Assembly: GCA_016872875.1 (NCBI GenBank)
Contig: VGYW01000094.1
Coordinates: 1-22,195, forward strand
Source: Planctomycetota bacterium
GTDB taxonomy: Bacteria > Planctomycetota > PUPC01 > DSUN01
Direction of reading: 5' to 3'
DNA length: 22,195 nucleotides
Below the pieces are notes generated by a model, which was given only the letters and a program-made list of their open reading frames with translations, searched no databases and was not told where the DNA came from. This document shows, piece by piece, positions 15,479 through 21,677 of the stretch (position 1 is the stretch's first letter; every line of letters begins with the position of its first letter). The translations under genes were made by a program, and so were the position numbers.

Positions 15479-15505
15479 GGGCACCCCTTGAGACCGTGAA
15501 GGAGT

Positions 15506-15594
15506 GACACGGACTTGCACGGACGGCCACGGACTTGTGACTGTGGGGCCGACGCGTATGCGTCCGTGTGTGTCCGTGTCCGTCCGTGTGATTC
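15506..15594. repeat. CACGGAC-type hairpin repeat, copy 1
   Basis: Units of (A)CACGGAC on the left (15506-15541) face GTCCGTGT units on the right (15561-15594), giving a long imperfect hairpin. It fills most of the gap between the secreted-protein gene and the TRIC gene. A second copy is at 21136-21212. Confidence 0.85.
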
Positions 15595-15605
15595 TGGGGC
15601 TCTTG

Positions 15606-16976
15606 TCACTTCCTCGCCCGGGCGAGCACTTCGGCGCCGATTGCGTCGGCCTTGGGGCGATAGGCATTCCATATCGCCTCGATGAAGCCGCCGGCGCCGC
15701 CGTAGAAGGGCTGGTAGCCGGTCGGCTTCATGGTCTTGCGGTCAACCGTGCCGTCGGCGGCCTCGCTCACCCAGCGGTCCACGTAGTCGAAGAAGGCGTC
15801 GTGGCCCCAGTGGCCCTTGGCGCCGAGGAGTCGGGCGGCGAGGGCCTGGCCGGGCCAGGTGGGGCCGTTGAGGAGGCGGTAGGCTTCGGACTTCCAGCCG
15901 TCGTTGTCGCCCTTGAAGGGTGGGCCGGCCCACCGCTCGGGCGGCAGGTGCTCGTGGCGGCGGGCCTCCGTGGTGTCAATCGTCCAGAGCGCCTTCTGGC
16001 CGCGGTAGCCGGCGCCGAAGTAGGTCTGCTGGTCCTCGGCGAACGCGGCCTTCACGCCCTTCATCCCATCGTGGCCGAGAAGAACGCCTGCGAAGAGGAT
16101 GGGCATCTTGCGGCCCGAATTGTGCCCGCCGTTGGCCCGCCACAGGTCGGCGTCCGACTGCGTGACGCCGTAGTAGTCAATGCCCAGTTGCACGAAGCGG
16201 AGGAGGAGCGTGTCGCGGGGCAGAGACGCCCCGCCTACAGGGGCCGGGTCGTCGAGGAGGAGCATCAGGGAGACGTTGGAGACGATGTTGGTGATCTCGC
16301 GGCCGTAGTCGGGCATGTTCTCGAGCGGGTGCATCATGCGGTTGGGCCATTCGTGGAGGTGGTCGAGCCAGATTCGCTCGAGGTAGCGCTCGTGGAGCTT
16401 GAGGTCGGGGAGTTGCCCGACGGGCTTGAGGCGGGGCAGGAGGTCGCGGCGAAGCTGGCTTGCGGCGAAGGCCGGCTTCCTGTCGCCCACGTAGGCCGGG
16501 CGGAACGCATCGGCGGCGGGCGGCTCGGCCACGCAGGTCAGCACGGCCGCCGTTCGCAGCGGCCCGCGGCAGTATTGGCCGGGCACCGTATCGGGCGTCT
16601 TCTCCCCCACCTTCTCCACGCTCGCCGTGGTGACCAGTGATTGCCCTGGCTTGAGGTCGAGCGGGAACGCGGCTCGAAGCGAGGCGTCGTAGCCGCTGAT
16701 TCGGTCGTCATAGCCCTGGCGCTTCCCCGCTGGGGGATTCACCACCGAGCCGTTCCGGCCATCGGCTGGGGCAGGCGTCACCCCTTTCACCACCACCGGC
16801 CCCACCGCCCACCAATCGCCCGTCACGAATCGCCCGACCCGTGCCGGTTCGGCAAATGCCCACGTGATCCCATACTGGCTCGCCGCCGCCTGCGGCGCGG
16901 CCCCTTCCCCGGCCGCCGACATGAGAGCGATCAGGGCTATGACCATTGCTGCCGGGGTGCTTCGCCCCGCTATCAT
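15606..16976 (-). CDS. Secreted protein of unknown function with GGHNSGRK motif
   Basis: A 456-residue protein with a signal peptide (about 1-26: hydrophobic core AMVIALIALMSAAGEG). I do not recognise a named family. The middle contains NGGHNSGRKMPILFAGVLL, which I recall from large planctomycete secreted proteins with alpha-helical toroid-like folds, and several Trp/Tyr-rich segments (HLHEWPNRMMHP, GYQPFYGGAGGF) suggestive of carbohydrate contact; a polysaccharide-lyase-like role is only a guess. A 27-bp element adds VGGASLPRD within LLLDDPAP-VGGASLPRD-TLLL. The ATG at 16976 follows GGAGGG at 4 nt and lies 1 nt past the stop of the ATPase gene, so the two may be co-transcribed. No promoter of its own was seen. 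Confidence 0.75.
   Translation of the reverse strand: MIAGRSTPAAMVIALIALMSAAGEGAAPQAAASQYGITWAFAEPARVGRFVTGDWWAVGPVVVKGVTPAPADGRNGSVVNPPAGKRQGYDDRISGYDASLRAAFPLDLKPGQSLVTTASVEKVGEKTPDTVPGQYCRGPLRTAAVLTCVAEPPAADAFRPAYVGDRKPAFAASQLRRDLLPRLKPVGQLPDLKLHERYLERIWLDHLHEWPNRMMHPLENMPDYGREITNIVSNVSLMLLLDDPAPVGGASLPRDTLLLRFVQLGIDYYGVTQSDADLWRANGGHNSGRKMPILFAGVLLGHDGMKGVKAAFAEDQQTYFGAGYRGQKALWTIDTTEARRHEHLPPERWAGPPFKGDNDGWKSEAYRLLNGPTWPGQALAARLLGAKGHWGHDAFFDYVDRWVSEAADGTVDRKTMKPTGYQPFYGGAGGFIEAIWNAYRPKADAIGAEVLARARK
16212..16238. repeat. 27-bp in-frame palindromic element, copy 2
   Basis: Identical over 27 bp to 7233-7259 and read in the same frame, so it gives the same peptide VGGASLPRD in an unrelated protein. 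Confidence 0.9.
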
Positions 16977-16977
16977 G

Positions 16978-18726
16978 CTACCCTCCGCCGGCGGCTGACT
17001 TAGCCTTGCGCGCCACCTCGACAATTGCGTCGAGCTTCCGACTCACTTCGTCCGGAATCAGCTCGCGCGGGACCAGCCGCGCCAAGACATGGTAGTCGGA
17101 CTTCTGCATGAGGTTGGGCAGCTTGAGCTTTCTGAAAAACTCCCGGAACAACGGGTCCATGAAGTCGTCGCTGGCCTTCACGTCAGCGGAGAATGCCCCG
17201 GGCTTGCCCAGTGTGGCCAGAGCCTTCTGCACTTCCTCGATAGCCTCCGACATGGCGTTCTCGGCTCTAGCGACGAACCCTGGTGCGAACAAGGGGCCCG
17301 CTGAGGCTTGGGCCCCCAGGGCACGAGCGTAGGCCATGAGCGTCTCAGGGAAACACAAGTAGTTCTCGACCTCGCGGCGCTCCCAGGCCATTTCAACCAG
17401 GGGGCCTTTGGCATCGAGCGACTTCGCCAATCGGTCGAAGATCGCGATACCTTGGAGGTCCGACTTGGCCTCCAGCAGCCCGTGGAAGTGGTCACGCGCC
17501 CTCAGCAGCTCCTTGCCCACGTAGTGGACGAAGGGCCTTTCAAGGAATGATCCGGCCGGATGGCCTAAGGCTTCTGCGAACGCGCGCAGGATGGCCAGGT
17601 CCGTTGAGCCCTCGAGATAGAGCACCCACCCGGCCTGCTCGGCTTGGTAATACTGGTCGAAACCGATCTCCTTGAGAGCCTTGAGCACTTGGCTGCCGCG
17701 GTCGTCGATCCTGTGGGGTCGACCCACAAAGGCGACGACCACGTCCCGGTCGGCGGCCTCGTTGAGGATCACCTCTGAGTGACTGGCAATGATGGCCTGC
17801 GACCCGTGGGCATCGGCTACCTCCGTCAGCAACTGGTACGCTTGCCGCTGTCGGAAGATCTCCAGATGCGCGTCCGGTTCATCGAGCAGAAGGACTGTCC
17901 GCGGGTTGCCGTAGAGATGAGCCAACAGGAGCAGAGTCTGCTGCAAGCCTCGCCCTGAAGACGAGAGGTCCAAGCGGATGCCCGAAGGCTCGCGATAGGT
18001 CATTGTGACCTCGCCTCGCTCCGCGATGTACTGCGGGGGGTCAAGGTCCACAAGGAAGAGGTGTTTGATCTGCCGGACGAGTTCCTCCCAAAGGCGCTTG
18101 TCCTCCTGGCTGTAGATCAAGAAGCAGAGGTTCCTCAGCATCTCGCCGGTTCGTCCCTCCCCGAGCCGAACGTTGATGGCGCCGAGGTCGAGTCGCGTCT
18201 CGCTTGCGGCGAGGCCCGACATGGGGGGCATGAAGGCCATACGCACGGCCTTCGCGGCCTCGGGAATGGCCATGCGTTCGGGGGTCTCCTCCTCGCTTAG
18301 CCGCAGAGGCCGGCAGTAGAAGGACTCTTCGTTTGCATAGTCGAACTCCAGGCCACATTGCCAACCGGACCCATCGGCTACCCCGGAGACCATGATGTCG
18401 ATGCGCACATTTCTCCTTCCGACGGCCTTGCCACCGACATAGTGCACGTCCCGGACGTGGAGGTCGCGCCAGAGGAGATTGGCGTTGGGCACAGGGACTG
18501 CAATCAGGTCGCGGCGGTTGATCGCTACACCGGGGCGGTTTTCCTGTGTGGGCTTCCCGGCGCGCTTCTCGTTCCATCGGCGCAGGCCGATCTCCCACAA
18601 GGCTAGAGCCTGAAGCGCGGTGGTCTTGCCAGAGTTGTTCGGGCCGACAAAGACGACGGTCTGTCCGAGCTCAACCTCGACCTCCTCGAGGTACTTGAAG
18701 TTCCTGACCACAAGGTTTGTGAGCAT
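16978..18726 (-). CDS. OLD-like AAA ATPase with TOPRIM-type C-terminal half
   Basis: The product has 582 residues. The N-terminal ABC/RecF-type ATPase has Walker A GPNNSGKTT (28-36), a signature-like SSSGRG (255-260), Walker B LLLDEPDAH (279-287) and the switch His in ASHSE (314-318). The C-terminal half has YLEGSTDLAIL (Glu 372 and Asp 376, as in TOPRIM nucleases), an IFDRL Asp (431) and WERREVENYL, a motif of OLD/DUF4435-type proteins. Such proteins are often anti-phage nucleases or regulators, but no partner gene typical of Gabija or PARIS is present. Location beside a toxin-antitoxin pair supports a defence role weakly. The ATG at 18726 follows TTGGAGG at about 6 nt, and a strong promoter lies upstream. 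Confidence 0.83.
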   Translation of the reverse strand: MLTNLVVRNFKYLEEVEVELGQTVVFVGPNNSGKTTALQALALWEIGLRRWNEKRAGKPTQENRPGVAINRRDLIAVPVPNANLLWRDLHVRDVHYVGGKAVGRRNVRIDIMVSGVADGSGWQCGLEFDYANEESFYCRPLRLSEEETPERMAIPEAAKAVRMAFMPPMSGLAASETRLDLGAINVRLGEGRTGEMLRNLCFLIYSQEDKRLWEELVRQIKHLFLVDLDPPQYIAERGEVTMTYREPSGIRLDLSSSGRGLQQTLLLLAHLYGNPRTVLLLDEPDAHLEIFRQRQAYQLLTEVADAHGSQAIIASHSEVILNEAADRDVVVAFVGRPHRIDDRGSQVLKALKEIGFDQYYQAEQAGWVLYLEGSTDLAILRAFAEALGHPAGSFLERPFVHYVGKELLRARDHFHGLLEAKSDLQGIAIFDRLAKSLDAKGPLVEMAWERREVENYLCFPETLMAYARALGAQASAGPLFAPGFVARAENAMSEAIEEVQKALATLGKPGAFSADVKASDDFMDPLFREFFRKLKLPNLMQKSDYHVLARLVPRELIPDEVSRKLDAIVEVARKAKSAAGGG

Positions 18727-19396
18727 CCCAAGCCTCCAAGCAGCGGCCCAGACAGCGTCTCACACGCCAGCGCATCATAGAGGACGCATTGCAGTTCGTC
18801 AAGTGCGTTATTGGTGGGATGCAATAGCCTCGTGACAGACATCGAGCGCCGAGGGGAAGGGCAGGGCAGTGACCGCTGTTACCAGGAGAAGCCGCAGGGG
18901 CGACATGCTGCCTCCTTGTCCACAGGGGGGAAGCGCGGCTCGAGGGTGCACACAGGTAGTCACGCAGGACGATGATCCGGATTTCATCCACCCGCTTGAG
19001 GCCGACATCGTTGGTCACGAAGGCCTCGGTCCCCGCGAGGATGGCCGCGGCAAGCTGCATCGCATCAGCGGTTCTCAGTTTCCGGTACTTGCCGCGCAGA
19101 CGGCCGGCCCTCTCGGCAACCAGTGGGGTGATTTCGACCAGGGTGAGAGTTGGATCCTCTTCAAGGAACTTCAGGCATCTCTGGATGTATGCCTCGTCCC
19201 CGAGGGCCGCCGGCTTTGCGATGGTTTCCGTGACAGTGACCACCGAGGTGTAGCCGGAAACAGAACCCGATTGGTATGCTTCGACGACCTGCTTCGCGAG
19301 TGAACCGAATTCCGGGTGGGCTTCAAGGAGGTAGATGGCGATTGATGTGTCTATGAATAGGCTGCCAACTCGGCTGATTTCTTCGCTCAGGGACAC
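18671..19396 (-). CDS. PIN-domain toxin (VapC-like) with read-through C-terminal tail
   Basis: The N-terminal ~148 residues are a complete PIN ribonuclease domain with all four acidic positions: Asp 16 (FIDTS), Glu 57 (VTETI), Asp 111 (RTADAMQLA) and Asp 130 (VTND). It should cleave RNA and be inhibited by the protein encoded just upstream. GTG at 19396 overlaps the antitoxin end by 10 nt and has GGGAGG 7 nt upstream. After RDYL the frame stays open for about 93 Arg/Ser/Cys-rich residues of no family resemblance. That tail runs across a small ORF and the promoter of the ATPase and 56 nt into the ATPase gene. The normal stop was probably lost by mutation or frameshift. Confidence 0.85.
   Translation of the reverse strand: MSLSEEISRVGSLFIDTSIAIYLLEAHPEFGSLAKQVVEAYQSGSVSGYTSVVTVTETIAKPAALGDEAYIQRCLKFLEEDPTLTLVEITPLVAERAGRLRGKYRKLRTADAMQLAAAILAGTEAFVTNDVGLKRVDEIRIIVLRDYLCAPSSRASPLWTRRQHVAPAASPGNSGHCPALPLGARCLSRGYCIPPITHLTNCNASSMMRWRVRRCLGRCLEAWDAHKPCGQELQVPRGGRG
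18774..18802 (-). promoter_or_regulatory. Sigma70-like promoter of the OLD-like ATPase
   Basis: Minus strand: -35 TTGACG (18797-18802), 17-bp spacer, -10 TATGAT (18774-18779). It lies within the tail-coding part of the PIN frame, which supports the idea that this stretch was originally intergenic. Confidence 0.65.
18808..18906 (-). CDS. Short ORF with signal-peptide-like start, possible remnant
   Basis: A 32-residue frame (starts MSPLRLLLVTAVTALPFP) has AAGGAGG 4 nt before its ATG, and a basic N-terminus plus hydrophobic core like a secretion signal. It ends abruptly at TAA after ASHQ. It overlaps the PIN tail in another frame. It may be the 5' remnant of an exported-protein gene cut off by rearrangement, or a small exported peptide. 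Confidence 0.35.
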   Translation of the reverse strand: MSPLRLLLVTAVTALPFPSALDVCHEAIASHQ

Positions 19397-19620
19397 TCGC
19401 GGTCCTCCCGCAGGCGGTTGACGTACTCCTGCGCATCCTCATCGCCCCAAATGTGCTTCCCAGAGCCGTAGAAGTCAGCCGCCTTTATCGTGCCAGGAGG
19501 CGCCTTAGGTCTTCGCTGCCGAAGCTGCTGCATCAGTCTCTCCGCCAGCTCCCGTTGCTCCTCGGGCCGGAGTTCGCGGATTGCGGTCTCGATCTCTTGA
19601 AGAGTGCTCAAACCAGCCAT
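19387..19620 (-). CDS. Antitoxin of the PIN toxin (VapB-like)
   Basis: A 77-residue protein. The N-terminal half is a charged helix (RELRPEEQRELAERLMQQLRQ); the C-terminal half ends in GSGKHIWGDEDAQEYVNRLRED, a tail seen in antitoxins paired with PIN proteins, which wraps the toxin active site. ATG at 19620 has AGGGGG upstream. It starts 12 nt after the hydF stop and overlaps the toxin start by 10 nt, so toxin and antitoxin are coupled. A promoter and a dyad operator lie in the end of hydF, consistent with the usual autoregulation. Confidence 0.8.
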   Translation of the reverse strand: MAGLSTLQEIETAIRELRPEEQRELAERLMQQLRQRRPKAPPGTIKAADFYGSGKHIWGDEDAQEYVNRLREDRECP

Positions 19621-19632
19621 CTCATTTCCCCC

Positions 19633-20973
19633 TCATGGTGTTGACGTAGTCTTGTCATACCTGACAGTAGTATAGCACCCTGGCGCCGGGACTTCAACTC
19701 GGAGGGATGCGCGATAGACATCAAGTGCAGCGGGGAAAGGTTCGAGGGCGCGCTCGAAGATGCCGAGCGAGTAGGCGACGACGAGGCCGTAATTGGTGAT
19801 CGGCACGCCGGCCTGCTTGCAGCGGAGAATCCGCGTGAGCATTTCGCGGCGGTTGAGCATGCACGAGCCGCAGTGAATGACCAGCTTGTAGGGGGAGAGG
19901 TCGTCGGGGAAGTCGTGGCCCTGCATGGTGTCGAAGTGCAGCTTTCCGCCGACCAGTTGGGTGAGCCAACGGGGGATCTTGACGCGGCCGATGTCCTCGG
20001 CTATCGGGTGGTGCGAGCAGGCCTCGGCGACGAGGATGCGGCCGCCGGGCCGCAGCGTCTCGCAGGCGAGGGCGCCGCGCACCATCTCGGCCAGGTCGCC
20101 CTTGTAGCGGGCGAAGAGGATGGAGAAGCTGGTGAGGGGGATCTCGCGGGGCGTGTCGGCCACGACCTTGAGGAACGCCTGCGAATCGGTGACGACGAGG
20201 CGCGGGGGCGTCTTGAGGCGGTCGAGGGCCTCGCGAAGCTCACGTTCCTTGACGACGAGGGCGAAGGCGTCGCCATCGATCAGGTCGCGGATGGCCTGCA
20301 CCTGTGGCACGATGAGGCGGCCCTTGGGGGCCTCCTTGTCCACGGGCACGACGAGGACGGCCATCTCGCCCGGCCCCACGAGGTCGGCGAGGATGGCCGG
20401 GTTGTTCAGGAAGTCGGCCGGCGCCGCATCGAGCAGCGCCTGGCGGAAGTCCAGGACGCCCGTGTTCGTAGTGCGGGCTTCAGCCCGTTCCCCTTCCAGA
20501 TACGGCCTGAAGGCCGCACTACAAACGGTGCGGACGGTGCGGACTTTTTCCTTCTTGAGGCGCTCGACGAGTGCGGCGTCGGGCTCGCCGAGGTCGCTCT
20601 TGTTGAAGACCACGATGACTGGGCAGCCGCGGGAGCGGAGCTCGTCGAGGATTTGCTGCTCAAAGAAGCCCCAGTGGCCCGGCTCGGCGATGACGACCCC
20701 GAGGTCCGTGCGGTCGAAGACCTGGCGGGTGCGGGCGACGCGCATCGCGCCCAGCGCCCCCTCGTCGTCTATCCCCGCCGTGTCAATGAGCAGCACGGGG
20801 CCGAGGGGGAGCAGCTCCATCGGCTTCTCGACCGGGTCGGTCGTCGTCCCCGCCACGTCCGACACGATGGAGACCTGCTGGCGGGTGATGGCATTCAGCA
20901 GGGACGATTTCCCGACATTCCGCCGGCCGAACAATCCGATGTGCAGCCGCAAGCCCTTGGGAGTGCGTTCCAT
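19633..20973 (-). CDS. hydF: [FeFe]-hydrogenase maturation GTPase HydF
   Basis: A 446-residue scaffold protein on which HydE and HydG assemble the 2Fe subcluster before transfer to the hydrogenase. The GTPase domain has the P-loop GRRNVGKSS (16-24), TTT (43-45), DTAG (64-67) and NKSD (124-127). The dimerisation domain follows, then the cluster domain with Cys 319, His 321 and HCGSC (367-371), giving the family CxH...HCxxC pattern. A 55-bp hairpin element (20468-20522) encodes residues about 150-168, at the end of the GTPase domain. The C-terminus runs ~30 residues past the usual ERALEPFP end, over the antitoxin promoter. The ATG at 20973 (MERTPKGLRLHIGLFG) is preferred; an ATG at 21021 would add an acidic stretch encoded by a GAGGAC repeat. 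No hydE, hydG or hydrogenase gene is in the window. Confidence 0.92.
   Translation of the reverse strand: MERTPKGLRLHIGLFGRRNVGKSSLLNAITRQQVSIVSDVAGTTTDPVEKPMELLPLGPVLLIDTAGIDDEGALGAMRVARTRQVFDRTDLGVVIAEPGHWGFFEQQILDELRSRGCPVIVVFNKSDLGEPDAALVERLKKEKVRTVRTVCSAAFRPYLEGERAEARTTNTGVLDFRQALLDAAPADFLNNPAILADLVGPGEMAVLVVPVDKEAPKGRLIVPQVQAIRDLIDGDAFALVVKERELREALDRLKTPPRLVVTDSQAFLKVVADTPREIPLTSFSILFARYKGDLAEMVRGALACETLRPGGRILVAEACSHHPIAEDIGRVKIPRWLTQLVGGKLHFDTMQGHDFPDDLSPYKLVIHCGSCMLNRREMLTRILRCKQAGVPITNYGLVVAYSLGIFERALEPFPAALDVYRASLRVEVPAPGCYTTVRYDKTTSTP
19653..19666. promoter_or_regulatory. Candidate operator of the toxin-antitoxin pair
   Basis: The perfect dyad TGTCA-N4-TGACA lies immediately downstream of the -10 box, at the expected transcript start. 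This is a typical position for antitoxin/toxin complex binding (inference). Confidence 0.4.
19669..19697 (-). promoter_or_regulatory. Sigma70-like promoter of the toxin-antitoxin pair, inside hydF
   Basis: Minus strand: -35 TTGAAG (19692-19697), 17-bp spacer, -10 TATACT (19669-19674). It is embedded in the last ~20 codons of hydF and would allow expression independent of hydF. Confidence 0.6.
20468..20522. repeat. 55-bp hairpin element inside hydF
   Basis: The 20-bp arms begin GTAGTGCGGG and end CCGCACTAC, with 18 of 20 positions able to pair, around a 15-nt loop. On the minus strand the element supplies SAAFRPYLEGERAEARTT. A 9-bp direct duplication (GTCCGCACC twice, minus strand) lies just upstream of it in the gene. 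Confidence 0.9.
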
Positions 20974-20980
20974 TCCGAAA

Positions 20981-21060
20981 TCGTCCTCGTCTTCGTCCTC
21001 GTCGTCGAACGCCAACTGCATCGCGGGAAATCCGCAATGCGCAATCCGCAATCCGTAACC
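20981..21060. repeat. GAGGAC and GGATTGCG simple repeats upstream of hydF
   Basis: 20981-21007 is a run of CGTCCTCGT-like units related to the arms of the long hairpins at 3081 and 14750. 21026-21060 is a run of GCAATCC-like units, related to the 7-bp array at 6063. Both lie in the hydF leader. Confidence 0.7.
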
Positions 21061-21067
21061 AGAGAAG

Positions 21068-21097
21068 ATGATGCCACAGGGGGCCGGGCGCTGTCAA
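21068..21097 (-). promoter_or_regulatory. Sigma70-like promoter of hydF
   Basis: Minus strand: -35 TTGACA (21092-21097, perfect), 18-bp spacer, -10 CATCAT (21068-21073). A start near 21061 would give a leader of about 90 nt to the ATG at 20973. Confidence 0.5.
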
Positions 21098-21135
21098 GCA
21101 AGGGGACGGCGGAGACGGGAGAGGCCGTGGAGAGA

Positions 21136-21212
21136 CCACACGGACCAACACGGACGGACACGGACGACTGTCTCAACAGCGGAGCCTCAGTCGTCCGTGT
21201 GGGTCCGTGTGG
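21136..21212. repeat. CACGGAC-type hairpin repeat, copy 2
   Basis: The left arm 21136-21170 (CCACACGGACC...GACTG) pairs with the right arm 21188-21212 (CAGTCGTCC...GTGTGG). The left arm has one extra 10-bp GGACACGGAC unit; otherwise the arms are almost perfectly complementary. Same family as 15506-15594. Confidence 0.88.
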
Positions 21213-21302
21213 CCCCTTTGCGGCCTCGCGGAGCGTGGGGACGAGGGATGGGGCGCCTTGGCCAGGCGGTGCAACGGCAGCGGCAAGGTTCGGGGGGCGT
21301 GG

Positions 21303-21488
21303 CTACGCGGCCTTCCGCCGGCGGCGGAGCAGGCCCAGGCCCCCGAGGGCAAGGAGGGAGAGCGTGGCAGGCTCGGGTATCGCGCCGCCCGGGCGCAGGT
21401 CGTCCGTGAGGTAGAACGCGGAGGCCATGCCGGTCGAGTCCCACGCGTTTGGCGCAGTTGGCACACTATGGGCGTCTCTGGGCGTCAT
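21303..21488 (-). pseudogene. 3' remnant of a PEP-CTERM sorted protein
   Basis: The frame ends in a complete PEP-CTERM signal: IPEPATL, a hydrophobic helix (SLLALGGLGLL) and a basic tail RRRRKAA. Such tails direct exported proteins to exosortase for processing at the cell surface. Only about 35 residues upstream of it (from NAWDSTGMASAFYL) look protein-like. Further upstream the open frame reads into a CATCCA simple repeat. With no signal peptide or ribosome site, this is probably the end of a larger gene whose 5' part was lost. An intact very short protein is less likely. Confidence 0.6.
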
Positions 21489-21600
21489 GAGCGCCGCCGC
21501 GCCGCAGGAGCAACTATCTGAAGGAGATGTGACACCTATGACTTGCGTGGATGCGTGGATGAATGAAAGAAAGAGGAGGCTGGTTGGTTCCTTGCTCTGG

Positions 21601-21677
21601 CATTCATCCACCCATCCACCCATCCAATCATCCACCCATCCAATCATCCAATCATCCAATCATCCATTCATCCATTC
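21601..21677. repeat. CATCCA/CATCCAAT simple tandem repeat
   Basis: Irregular units of CATCCA, CATCCAAT and CATCCACC run from 21601 to the end of the aspartase gene, covering its stop codon. Its length could vary by slippage. Confidence 0.85.

Noticed and set aside
19873..21414. 513-codon plus-strand frame opposite hydF
   Set aside because: HydF on the minus strand has every diagnostic motif; the plus-strand product is compositionally biased and reads through repeats.
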